From Muriicola sp041358175 (GTDB lineage Bacteria; Bacteroidota; Bacteroidia; Flavobacteriales; Flavobacteriaceae): 64,000 nt of DNA. This document shows positions 56,977-64,000 of this stretch, one piece after another; the first letter of the stretch is position 1; the number at the start of each line of letters is the position of its first letter. The notes below the pieces were generated by a model, which did not search any database, was not told the DNA's origin, and saw nothing but the letters and a program-made list of their open reading frames with translations. The stretch spans positions 248,001 through 312,000 of the forward strand of contig NZ_JBGKBE010000001.1 of assembly GCF_041358175.1 (NCBI RefSeq). Reading direction: 5' to 3'. A program made the position numbers and the translations under genes.

Positions 56977-58415
56977 AAATTACAGGTATCGATTTCGGTA
57001 ACTCGAAGGGTATTAACCATTCCCTTGGCTTTTATGGGCATAGCTGCCAGGCTGATTAACATATCTCCTTCCTCCAGGAATCCTTTCTGACAAGCAATCT
57101 TATTCACATCTTCAATAGTCTCGTCAGTTGAAACAAATTTGTCATAATAAAAAGCCTTTACCCCCCAAAGCAGGTTGAGCTGTGTCAGGATTCGTTTGTT
57201 AGATGTAAACACCAGAATATGAGCACTGGGTCTCCAGGCAGATATCTGGAAGGCCGTGTACCCACTATTGGTAAGGGTTGAAATCGCTTTTGCCTTAATT
57301 TCGTTTGCCATAGTGGCAGCGTGAAAACATACGGCTTTGGTGATATATCGTTTCGTTCTTATGTGCGGTGGTTCCTGTGGTACTTTGATCAGTTCAGAGC
57401 TCTCAACACTTTGTAGAATACTCGACATTTTTTCTATTACCTGAACGGGGTAATTCCCAACAGAGGTCTCCCCTGATAACATTACTGCATCTGCCCCATC
57501 CATCACAGAGTTTGCTACATCGTTCACCTCGGCACGGGTAGGCGTAAGACTTGTAATCATGGTTTCCATCATCTGGGTAGCAATAATCACAGGGATCCTG
57601 GCTCTTTTTGCACGCAGCACGAGGGTTTTTTGAATCAGAGGTACTTCCTGAGCCGGTACTTCAACTCCCAGATCACCCCTCGCCACCATTAAACCATCGC
57701 AATAGGATACGATTTTATCTATGTTTTCTACCGCTTCCGGTTTTTCAATTTTTGCAATGATCGGGATTTTATGTTCTGAATGTTCTTCAATTATATTTTG
57801 TAAATCGATCAGATCCTGGCTATATCGAACAAAGCTCAACGCTATCCAGTCTACATCCTGAGAAATCGCAAATATGGCGTCCTTAACATCCTTTTTCGTT
57901 AAGGCAGGAAGGGATATATTGGTATTTGGAAGATTGACACCTTTTTTCGATTTAAGTGGGCCTCCCTGAATTACTTTGGCTTTTACCTCATCCTTTTTGT
58001 TCGTAGACAGTACTTCGAACATCAGTTTTCCATCATCGAGTAGAATTCTTTCTCCCGGATTTACATCTCTGGGGAACTCTGCATAATTCATATAGACTTT
58101 CTCGGCATTGCCCTCAAAGGCCTTCCCAGTCACAAAAGTGATTTCGTCTCCCGGAGCAACAACTACTTCTCCGGCCATCACTCCTACCCTGAGTTTTGGT
58201 CCCTGCAGGTCGGCCAGTATAGCGGTGTAAATTCCCAATTCCTCATTCAGCTGGCGAATTGTTTTAATTCGCTTTTTCACATCCTCATAATCGGCATGTG
58301 AGAAATTGATGCGGAATACATCCACCCCGGCAATAATCATGCTTTTAAGCGTTTCCTTGTCACTGCTCGCAGGGCCAAGGGTAGCTACTATCTTTGTCTT
58401 CTTCTTACTCAGCAT
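56973..58415 (-). CDS. pyk: pyruvate kinase
   Basis: The 480-residue enzyme begins KTKIVATLGPASSDKETLK and contains AGVDVFRINFSHADY, ILADLQGPKLRVG, then IIAKIEKPEAVENIDKI (catalytic-lysine signature) and MVARGDLGVEVPAQEVP, all pyruvate kinase blocks, plus a C-terminal allosteric domain. It converts phosphoenolpyruvate and ADP to pyruvate and ATP. It lies 4 bases after the IPExxVDY gene, in the typical flavobacterial order rnc, IPExxVDY, pyk. Confidence 0.97.
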   Translation of the reverse strand: MLSKKKTKIVATLGPASSDKETLKSMIIAGVDVFRINFSHADYEDVKKRIKTIRQLNEELGIYTAILADLQGPKLRVGVMAGEVVVAPGDEITFVTGKAFEGNAEKVYMNYAEFPRDVNPGERILLDDGKLMFEVLSTNKKDEVKAKVIQGGPLKSKKGVNLPNTNISLPALTKKDVKDAIFAISQDVDWIALSFVRYSQDLIDLQNIIEEHSEHKIPIIAKIEKPEAVENIDKIVSYCDGLMVARGDLGVEVPAQEVPLIQKTLVLRAKRARIPVIIATQMMETMITSLTPTRAEVNDVANSVMDGADAVMLSGETSVGNYPVQVIEKMSSILQSVESSELIKVPQEPPHIRTKRYITKAVCFHAATMANEIKAKAISTLTNSGYTAFQISAWRPSAHILVFTSNKRILTQLNLLWGVKAFYYDKFVSTDETIEDVNKIACQKGFLEEGDMLISLAAMPIKAKGMVNTLRVTEIDTCNF

Positions 58416-58419
58416 TCAA

Positions 58420-58866
58420 TTAATATATTAAATTGTGCTTTGATTTTAAATTCGTGGTCTCGATTTCATAAGCGGCAATCACATTCGGGATGCCTTTTAT
58501 CTTCAGAAGCAGGTCGGAATCCATTGCCTCTTGTTCCACTTTTAGCAGGAAATTTACTTCTTTGTGTTCAGGTACCAGATGATGGTTTGAAAAACTAGGT
58601 TCCTCCGGAAACAGATCACTAGAAGTGCTTTGATGGGATGTGATACAGGAATTAGTCAGTAAAGACCATTCGCGGTCGTACATTTTATCCTTCCACTCAA
58701 AATAAGGATAAATAATATCAGATGAAAATAATAAGTCGGTATCTGCCCTTTTCAAATGCAATTTCAGAGTCTCGTTCAATGCATAAGCCAGGGCGTAATC
58801 TTCCAGATTAGTATAAATTCCGACCAGTGCAAACTCAACCTCATAAGATTCTTCCAATATCCGCAT
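58420..58866 (-). CDS. IPExxVDY-family protein
   Basis: The 148-residue protein matches the Bacteroidota IPExxVDY family by length, content and its constant place between rnc and pyk. An N-terminal EFALVGIYTNLEDYALAYAL precedes a middle FEWKDKMYDREWSLLTN and a C-terminal part with LLKIKGIPNVIAAYEIET. The function is unknown. A near-consensus TATATTTA lies on this strand in the 110-base gap to rnc, allowing a promoter of its own, while pyk follows after 4 bases. Confidence 0.88.
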   Translation of the reverse strand: MRILEESYEVEFALVGIYTNLEDYALAYALNETLKLHLKRADTDLLFSSDIIYPYFEWKDKMYDREWSLLTNSCITSHQSTSSDLFPEEPSFSNHHLVPEHKEVNFLLKVEQEAMDSDLLLKIKGIPNVIAAYEIETTNLKSKHNLIY

Positions 58867-58976
58867 GCCTGCCCATATTAAAAAGCCTAAGTTGTAAATA
58901 TATAATTTATAACGTTACTTGCCTAGTTAGTGGCCTTCATTCGGGAAGAAATGTCAACGCAAACCTTTGCGTACTA

Positions 58977-59717
58977 CTATTGAGAGTTCTCAATTTTATG
59001 TTGCAGGGCAAAAAAAGCTCTTTTAGAGGCTTTTTCCTCCGCCTTTTTTTTAGAAGTTGCCCTGGCTTTGGCTACCAGTTTCCCATTAATACTGAATTTT
59101 ACGGCAAAATGCTTGAGGGGATCATTGCCATCGTCTTCGTATACGTTGTATTTGAATTCTTTTTTTTGTTTTTGACACCATTCGATGAGCAAACTTTTAT
59201 AACTGATCACCTTTCCTTCGAGCTGTTCAATGTCCACATAGGGTTCAATGACCCGTTCCTGTATAAATTTTTCGCAGTAGTTATATCCTCTATCCAGGTA
59301 AATAGCCCCTATAAGGGCTTCGAAAACGTTTCCATGAATATTATCGCCAAAGTGTGATTTGGGAATTTTGCTTTCCACATAAAAAATAAGGTTCAGATCT
59401 TTCCCCAATTCATTGAGATGCTTTCTGCTGACAATTTTCGATCTCATTTTGGTTAGGTATCCTTCATCTCCTCCTGGCACCTCGTTATACAAATGTTTTG
59501 AGATAATCGTTCCCAGCATGGCATCTCCGAGAAATTCGAGACGTTCGTAATTCATCGGGTTCCCTTTATTGTCTCTTTGATTCGCCGAACGGTGTAAAAA
59601 AGCCTTCTTATAGATACTAACGTCTTTAGGTTTAAATCCCAGAATATTTGATATTCCTAAAAAAAAATCCCCATCCTTGTTGGAATGGGAATTGAAAATA
59701 TTTGAAGGAAAATTCAT
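58977..59717 (-). CDS. rnc: ribonuclease III
   Basis: The 246-residue enzyme has the RNase III signature NYERLEFLGDAMLGTI (E58-D65), second metal residues near FEALIGAIYLDRGYN and a C-terminal double-stranded RNA-binding domain ending KKKAEEKASKRAFFALQ. It processes rRNA precursors and other duplex RNA. It starts 7 bases after the fabF stop, so the two genes are co-transcribed. Confidence 0.96.
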   Translation of the reverse strand: MNFPSNIFNSHSNKDGDFFLGISNILGFKPKDVSIYKKAFLHRSANQRDNKGNPMNYERLEFLGDAMLGTIISKHLYNEVPGGDEGYLTKMRSKIVSRKHLNELGKDLNLIFYVESKIPKSHFGDNIHGNVFEALIGAIYLDRGYNYCEKFIQERVIEPYVDIEQLEGKVISYKSLLIEWCQKQKKEFKYNVYEDDGNDPLKHFAVKFSINGKLVAKARATSKKKAEEKASKRAFFALQHKIENSQ

Positions 59718-59724
59718 CCGGTCT

Positions 59725-60975
59725 TTAGCTTATTTTTTTAAAGATTACACAGGCATTATGACCGCCAAATCCAAAGGTGTTGCTCATGGCCACAGATACA
59801 TCTCTGGGCTGGGCCTTGTTCAGGGTCAGATTTAATTTAGGATCAATATTCTCGTCAACCGTTGAATGATTAATAGTTGGAGGAACCAGGTTGTGCTTCA
59901 TTGCCAGGATGGAGGCAATGGCCTCAATAGCCCCGGCGGCACCCAATAAATGGCCTGTCATCGACTTTGTAGAGTTGATATTGATCTTAGGTGCATGTTC
60001 TCCAAATACCTGAGAAATTGCTTTTAATTCAGCTACATCGCCCAGTGGTGTTGAAGTTCCATGTGTATTGATCGCATCCACGTCTTCCGGTTTCATTCCG
60101 GCATCTCGTAAGCAATTCTCCATCACTTTTACAACCCCTATCCCATCCGGATGCGGGGCAGTCATGTGATAAGCATCACTAGACATTCCACCTCCGGCAA
60201 CTTCGGCATAAATTTTTGCTCCTCTTGCTTTGGCGTGTTCGTATTCTTCAAGAATCAGGGCGCCGGCTCCTTCTCCAAGGACAAAGCCATCTCTGGTAGC
60301 ATCAAATGGCCTTGAGGCAGTTTCCGGACTTTCATTTCTGGTAGAAAGCGCATGCATGGCGTTAAATCCACCCATTCCTGCCATAGTAACTGCCGCTTCA
60401 CTTCCTCCTGTGACCACCACATCACAATATCCGAGCCTGATATAATTTAAGGCATCAATCATTGCGTTGGCAGAGGAGGCACATGCCGAAACTGTAGTAT
60501 AGTTCGGCCCCATAAATCCGTGTTTTATAGAAATATTCCCAGGGGCTATGTCTGCAATCATTTTTGGGATAAAGAAAGGATTAAACCTTGGGGTTCCATC
60601 TCCCTTGGCAAAGTCCATCACTTCATTTTGAAAGGTTTCCAGACCGCCGATTCCTGCTCCCCAGATAACACCTACCCTGAATTTATCAATAGAATTCAAA
60701 TCCAAACCGGAATCTATAATAGCCTCATCTGAAGAGACAAGTGCATATTGAGCAAAACGGTCTAATTTTCTTGCTTCTTTCCGATCGAAGTAATTCTGAG
60801 GGTCGAAATTCTTGATTTCACAAGCGAACTTGGTCTTAAATTTCTCGGTATCGTAATACGTAATTGGGGCTGAACCACTTTTTCCTGATTTAAGTCCTTC
60901 CCAATATTGATCCAGGGTATTGCCAATGGGTGTCAATGCCCCTAGTCCGGTAACAACTACTCTTTTTAACTCCAT
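59725..60975 (-). CDS. fabF: 3-oxoacyl-[ACP] synthase II
   Basis: The 416-residue condensing enzyme has the Cys-His-His triad: C165 (TTVSACASSAN), H305 (NTHGTSTPLGD) and H342 (MTGHLLGAAGA). It extends acyl-ACP in fatty-acid synthesis. acpP lies 111 bases upstream on the same strand with a hairpin plus T run between them, so fabF is probably expressed by partial read-through from the acpP promoter. rnc follows after 7 bases. Confidence 0.97.
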   Translation of the reverse strand: MELKRVVVTGLGALTPIGNTLDQYWEGLKSGKSGSAPITYYDTEKFKTKFACEIKNFDPQNYFDRKEARKLDRFAQYALVSSDEAIIDSGLDLNSIDKFRVGVIWGAGIGGLETFQNEVMDFAKGDGTPRFNPFFIPKMIADIAPGNISIKHGFMGPNYTTVSACASSANAMIDALNYIRLGYCDVVVTGGSEAAVTMAGMGGFNAMHALSTRNESPETASRPFDATRDGFVLGEGAGALILEEYEHAKARGAKIYAEVAGGGMSSDAYHMTAPHPDGIGVVKVMENCLRDAGMKPEDVDAINTHGTSTPLGDVAELKAISQVFGEHAPKININSTKSMTGHLLGAAGAIEAIASILAMKHNLVPPTINHSTVDENIDPKLNLTLNKAQPRDVSVAMSNTFGFGGHNACVIFKKIS

Positions 60976-61019
60976 GGAATCATTTTTTGTTTCAGATGTA
61001 CCTATACCGTGTGAAAATT

Positions 61020-61057
61020 AAAAAAAAATATCCATGCAGCGTGGTGACCACATGGAT
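61020..61057 (-). terminator. hairpin with T run between acpP and fabF (terminator or attenuator)
   Basis: On the minus strand ATCCATG (61057-61051) pairs with CATGGAT (61036-61030), with an inner TGG/CCA pair, and is followed by A then T9 (61028-61020). No strong -7 element lies between it and fabF, so it would act as a partial terminator that keeps acpP expression above fabF-rnc. Confidence 0.7.
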
Positions 61058-61086
61058 AATTTACATCATGTTCCTGATATCATTAC

Positions 61087-61320
61087 TTATTTGGCCTCTT
61101 CAATATAGCTAATAGCCTGGCCGACGGTTGCAATATTTTCTGCCTGATCATCCGGAATCTGGATATCAAATTCTTTCTCAAATTCCATTATCAACTCAAC
61201 GGTGTCCAATGAATCTGCCCCCAGATCGTTAGTGAAGCTAGCTTCTGCCACTACTTCGTTTTCATCAACGCCTAACTTATCAACGATAATTGCCTTAACT
61301 CTTGATGCAATGTCTGACAT
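61087..61320 (-). CDS. acpP: acyl carrier protein
   Basis: The 77-residue acidic helical protein contains the phosphopantetheine site S37 in LGADSLDTVELIMEFE. It carries acyl chains in fatty-acid synthesis and supplies FabF and possibly the acyl-ACP desaturase at 30.8 kb. An exact -7 element (TATTTTTG) lies 31 bases upstream, and a hairpin with T run lies before fabF. Confidence 0.97.
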   Translation of the reverse strand: MSDIASRVKAIIVDKLGVDENEVVAEASFTNDLGADSLDTVELIMEFEKEFDIQIPDDQAENIATVGQAISYIEEAK

Positions 61321-61351
61321 AATTTTTTTGGTTTTAATTTTTAATTGTTGG

Positions 61352-61359
61352 CAAAAATA
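61352..61359 (-). promoter_or_regulatory. acpP: TAnnTTTG -7 element of acpP
   Basis: The minus strand reads TATTTTTG, an exact match ending 31 bases before ATG 61320, in the 240-base divergent gap with purN. The other side of that gap holds TACTTTAG (61433-61440), a variant candidate for purN. Confidence 0.62.
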
Positions 61360-61477
61360 AAAAACTTTGGTAGAAATACACCATACCTCGCCAATTTGTC
61401 GGGTAATTTAAGAAAATTAATGGCAAGTATATTACTTTAGCGTCAGAAAATTGGGGGCCATTATTATCCCTCCACAT

Positions 61478-61564
61478 ATGAATGAAAGAAATGCCAATCC
61501 TTTTATCATTTTAATAAACTTTGGCAGGGAAAGCGCACTCGTTCCATCGCGGATTATAAAATGA
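61478..61564 (+). other. 28-codon upstream reading frame overlapping the purN start
   Basis: ATG 61478 opens a 28-codon frame (MNERNANPFIILINFGRESA and eight more residues) whose TGA (61562-61564) overlaps the purN ATG (61561-61563) as ATGA. It lies about 40 bases after a TACTTTAG -7 candidate. It could be a translated leader that couples to purN or a chance frame. Confidence 0.3.
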
Positions 61565-62130
61565 AACATATCGTCTTATTTGCTTCCGGCTCCGGCACCA
61601 ATGTAGAAAACATTGTCAGGTATTTTGAGGGCCATCAAACAATTTGCGTTTCCTGTGTTTTTACTAATAAAAGAGATGCTTATGTTCTCGATCGTTGTAA
61701 TGCGCTAGGTATTCCGGCTTTCTTCTTTAATAGCCATGCTTTTAAAGATAAGTCCGTATTACTACAATTCCTCAGCTGCCTTCAACCTGATCTGATAGTA
61801 TTGGCCGGGTTCCTGCGGAAAATCCCCGCGGAAATGGTAGCCACCTTCCCTGATAAAATTATAAATATCCATCCTGCATTACTCCCAAAGTACGGAGGTA
61901 AAGGCATGTATGGAAAACATGTCCATAAAGCCGTAAAGGCCGATAAGGAATCCGAATCAGGAATTACCGTACACTTCGTCAATGACCGATATGATGAAGG
62001 TGCCATCATTAAGCAAATCCGAGTTGGAATATCATCCTCTGATTCAGCAGATGACATTGGCAGAAAGGTTCAGCAACTTGAACATCTTCATTTTCCACAG
62101 ATAATAGAAGCCGTTTTATCAGAAAATTAA
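61561..62130 (+). CDS. purN: phosphoribosylglycinamide formyltransferase
   Basis: The 189-residue enzyme begins HIVLFASGSGTNVENI (phosphate-binding loop) and carries N102 and H104 in INIHPALLPKYGGKGMYGKH and D145 in YDEGAIIKQ, the catalytic Asn-His-Asp of GAR transformylase. It transfers formyl from 10-formyltetrahydrofolate to GAR in purine synthesis. Its TAA overlaps the ATG of the RNase H gene (TAATG-type). purF lies 1.7 kb downstream. Confidence 0.95.
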   Translation: MKHIVLFASGSGTNVENIVRYFEGHQTICVSCVFTNKRDAYVLDRCNALGIPAFFFNSHAFKDKSVLLQFLSCLQPDLIVLAGFLRKIPAEMVATFPDKIINIHPALLPKYGGKGMYGKHVHKAVKADKESESGITVHFVNDRYDEGAIIKQIRVGISSSDSADDIGRKVQQLEHLHFPQIIEAVLSEN

Positions 62131-62765
62131 TGGCCAAAAAAAACAAATTATACGTAGTCTGGAAGGGAAAAGTCCCCGGTATATATGATAGCTGGGATGC
62201 TTGTAAAAAACAGATATCGGGGATGAAAGGGGCCCAGTATATGTCTTTTTCTACCCGTGAGCAGGCCGAAAAGGCTTATAATAGTTCTTACGCTGTCTAC
62301 AAAGGCAGCAAAAAGAAGGAGCCGGGATTATCAGCAACTGAATTATTAAAGATAGGAGAACCCAATATGCACTCTATTGCGGTTGATGCTGCGTCGAGTG
62401 GAAATCCAGGCAAAATGGAATACCGAGGTGTAGACACCAGGACGAAAAAACAGTTGTTCAGACAGGGGCCATTCGCCCAGGGTACCAATAACATAGGAGA
62501 ATTCCTGGCCATTGTGCATGGCCTGGCCTTTCTTAAGGAAAGAAAATCAGATCGTGTTCTTTATACAGATTCACGCACCGCCATGAGTTGGGTGAGGAAA
62601 AAGAAATGCAATACGAAGTTGCAGCCAAATACCAGGAATAAGGAATTATTCGAGCTGGTTGAAAGAGCTGAAATCTGGCTTAATAAAAATTCGTACAAAA
62701 CTCCCGTGGTTAAATGGGAAACCGCAGCCTGGGGTGAAATACCTGCTGATTTCGGTCGAAAATAA
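62130..62765 (+). CDS. ribonuclease H1-like protein with N-terminal viroplasmin domain
   Basis: The 211-residue protein starts with a viroplasmin/HBD-like hybrid-binding domain (LYVVWKGKVPGIYDSWDACK to QAEKAYNSSYAVYKG, residues 6-58) and continues with an RNase H fold: D86 (IAVDAASSGNPG), E124 (NIGEFLAIVHG), D147 (LYTDSRTA) and D207 (PADFGRK) make the four acidic metal ligands. It should cleave RNA in RNA-DNA hybrids. This two-domain layout is the one known from eukaryotic RNase H1 and some bacteria. It is coupled to purN by a one-base overlap. Confidence 0.93.
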   Translation: MAKKNKLYVVWKGKVPGIYDSWDACKKQISGMKGAQYMSFSTREQAEKAYNSSYAVYKGSKKKEPGLSATELLKIGEPNMHSIAVDAASSGNPGKMEYRGVDTRTKKQLFRQGPFAQGTNNIGEFLAIVHGLAFLKERKSDRVLYTDSRTAMSWVRKKKCNTKLQPNTRNKELFELVERAEIWLNKNSYKTPVVKWETAAWGEIPADFGRK

Positions 62766-62815
62766 CCCTTCCTGAATTTCCATTTACCTCAGGTTCCACA
62801 GGAATAACAAAAGCG

Positions 62816-62823
62816 TATATTTG
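62816..62823 (+). promoter_or_regulatory. TAnnTTTG -7 element of the last PfkB gene
   Basis: TATATTTG, an exact match, ends 21 bases before ATG 62845. Confidence 0.62.
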
Positions 62824-62844
62824 CAACGAATTTGAACCTTTTAT

Positions 62845-63771
62845 ATGGGCAAGCTTTTAATATTGGGAACCGTGGCCTTTGATGCAATCGAAACGCCTTT
62901 TGGTAAAACCGATAAAATACTGGGTGGTGCAGCTACCTTTATTGGCCTAGCGGCTTCTCAGTTTAAAGTTGAATCTGCAATTGTTTCAATTGTGGGTGAC
63001 GACTTTCCCCAGACATATCTGGAATTACTCGAAAAAAGGGGAGTCGATATATCAGGCATTGAAGTGGTTGAGAACGGCAAGACTTTCTTCTGGAGCGGGA
63101 AATATGATAATGACCTTAACAGCCGGGATACCCTGGTAACCGAACTTAATGTCTTAGCAGATTTTAAACCGGTTATCCCTGCTCATTTCAGGGATGCGGA
63201 CGTCCTTATGCTGGGAAACCTCCATCCTTCAGTACAGCTGAGTGCCATAGAACAGATGCAGGCTGAGCCAAAATTGATTGTATTAGATACGATGAATTTC
63301 TGGATGAATAATACACTACCTGAATTGATAGAAGTTATCAAAAAAACAGATGTTATCACAATCAATGACGAGGAAGCAAGGCAATTGGCCAATGAATATT
63401 CCCTGGTAAAGGCAGCACAGAAAATTCATGAAATGGGCCCGAAATACGTGGTGATTAAAAAAGGGGAAAACGGCGCATTGCTTTTCCACAATGGGGAGGT
63501 GTTTTTTGCCCCGGCATTACCCCTCGAAGAGGTGTTTGATCCTACGGGTGCGGGAGATACCTTTGCCGGAGGATTTGTGGGTTATCTTACCGAGTCTGAG
63601 AACGTTTCTTTTAACAATCTTAGGAATGCAGTAATACACGGGGCCAATCTGGCTTCGTTTTGTGTGGAGAAGTTTGGTACGGAAAGGATGCAAAACCTAT
63701 CCAAAGATGAAGTAGACCGCAGGTTAAATCAATTTAAACAGTTAACACAATTTGATATTGAGTTAAAATAA
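62845..63771 (+). CDS. PfkB-family carbohydrate kinase
   Basis: The 308-residue kinase begins LLILGTVAFDAIETPFG with the phosphate loop GGAATFIGLAASQF (about 27-40) and ends with DPTGAGDTFAGGF (D238 catalytic). It belongs to the ribokinase/adenosine-kinase clan; the substrate cannot be fixed, but a position before purF makes a nucleoside or ribose role reasonable. It has its own promoter and a terminator after it. Confidence 0.9.
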   Translation: MGKLLILGTVAFDAIETPFGKTDKILGGAATFIGLAASQFKVESAIVSIVGDDFPQTYLELLEKRGVDISGIEVVENGKTFFWSGKYDNDLNSRDTLVTELNVLADFKPVIPAHFRDADVLMLGNLHPSVQLSAIEQMQAEPKLIVLDTMNFWMNNTLPELIEVIKKTDVITINDEEARQLANEYSLVKAAQKIHEMGPKYVVIKKGENGALLFHNGEVFFAPALPLEEVFDPTGAGDTFAGGFVGYLTESENVSFNNLRNAVIHGANLASFCVEKFGTERMQNLSKDEVDRRLNQFKQLTQFDIELK

Positions 63772-63772
63772 T

Positions 63773-63797
63773 GCCCTGCCTTTCCGGGGCTTTTTTT
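63773..63797 (+). terminator. intrinsic terminator between the PfkB gene and purF
   Basis: GCCCTG (63773-63778) pairs with CGGGGC (63785-63790) around CCTTTC, followed by T7 (63791-63797). It begins right after the PfkB stop and 13 bases before the purF ATG. Confidence 0.9.
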
Positions 63798-63809
63798 ATG
63801 CAATGAGCT

Positions 63810-64000
63810 ATGAGTGACGCCATTAAACACGAGTGTGGTATTTCCCTGATCAGACTTTTAAAGCCCCTCGATTATTACAAGAAAAAGTACGGGTCTGCCG
63901 TCTACGGGGTCAATAAAATGTACCTCATGATGGAAAAGCAGCACAACCGAGGACAAGACGGTGCGGGCTTTGCCAGTATTAAGCTCGATGTTCAACCCGG
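63810..64000 (+). CDS. purF: amidophosphoribosyltransferase-like protein, N-terminal fragment
   Basis: ATG 63810 opens about 63 codons that run off the window. MSDAIKHECGISLIRLL shows the class II glutamine-amidotransferase start with the nucleophile at C9 after a short propeptide-like stretch, then NKMYLMMEKQHNRGQDGAGF, the conserved block of PurF. The enzyme makes phosphoribosylamine from PRPP and glutamine, the first purine step. The propeptide would have to be removed to free Cys. Because only the start is seen, a PurF-like paralogue cannot be excluded. Confidence 0.85.
   Translation, partial: MSDAIKHECGISLIRLLKPLDYYKKKYGSAVYGVNKMYLMMEKQHNRGQDGAGFASIKLDVQP

Noticed and set aside
58827..59357. 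176-codon plus-strand frame
   Set aside because: Long but antisense to RNase III; composition is Phe/Leu-rich without a coherent membrane protein.
61501..61530. TAAACTTTG before purN as a -7 element
   Set aside because: It has three bases between TA and TTTG instead of two; the TACTTTAG at 61433 is at best a variant.
1..64000. CRISPR array, tRNA or rRNA genes, insertion sequences, phage or toxin-antitoxin genes
   Set aside because: I looked for evenly spaced repeats, tRNA-like cloverleafs, transposase motifs and paired small genes and found none.

Overview
The window comes from a member of the Bacteroidota, almost certainly a marine-type Flavobacteriaceae (Robiginitalea/Muricauda-like gene content). 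The support is as follows: there are no Shine-Dalgarno signals; many genes are preceded by the Bacteroidota -7 element TAnnTTTG; there is a complete MoxR-DUF58-BatABCDE aerotolerance cluster; an IPExxVDY-family gene sits between pyk and rnc; and there are TonB-dependent receptor and lipoprotein genes of the usual flavobacterial kind. G+C is in the low to mid 40s by eye. I see no tRNA, rRNA, CRISPR array, insertion sequence, phage or plasmid gene. Most of the window is ordinary chromosomal core.

Layout. 1-6.2 kb: 5' part of a TonB receptor behind recO, then glutamate dehydrogenase, a Cys/Met-metabolism PLP enzyme, a DUF3298 lipoprotein and a DinB-fold protein. 6.2-14.3 kb: ArsC-like protein, EamA transporter, thioesterase, nitronate monooxygenase-bestrophin-hydrolase operon, cytochrome c lipoprotein, several small membrane proteins and a DEAD-box helicase. 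14.3-22.5 kb: patatin phospholipase, two secreted hydrolase-like proteins with non-standard metal sites, a SulP transporter, a PhyH dioxygenase and a duplicated-domain lipoprotein. 22.6-30.8 kb: anabolic and catabolic glycerol-3-phosphate dehydrogenases, CvpA, CAP protein, 3-hydroxyanthranilate dioxygenase, ALDH7-type dehydrogenase, a 30-residue membrane protein and a membrane-anchored HhH protein. 30.8-38.5 kb: acyl-ACP desaturase, phosphatase, fructokinase plus amylosucrase, and an operon of aldo/keto reductase, SDR and AlbA_2-type protein.

38.6-47.6 kb is the Bat operon: a MoxR ATPase, a DUF58 protein, two von Willebrand proteins, TPR proteins and BatD, thought to form an envelope complex. 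48.0-53.1 kb holds two SulP anion transporters flanking a tandem universal-stress protein and a beta-carbonic anhydrase. This is the most system-like locus here and reads as an inorganic-carbon or bicarbonate uptake module. 53.2-64 kb: pheS, a YciI-lipoprotein/CYTH/Rossmann operon, DNA polymerase IV, pyruvate kinase, IPExxVDY protein, RNase III, FabF, ACP, then purN, an RNase H with viroplasmin domain, a PfkB kinase and the start of purF.

Sixteen exact TAnnTTTG elements lie 3-47 bases upstream of chosen start codons, and several of them decide between alternative starts. Intrinsic terminators are visible after gdhA, the cytochrome gene, the duplicated lipoprotein, the carbonic anhydrase, acpP and the last PfkB gene. 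I found no clearly unprecedented system. The best leads are the SulP-USP-CA-SulP module, the intracellular sucrose pair, the adjacent secreted proteins with altered active sites, and possible leaderless or attenuated transcripts.
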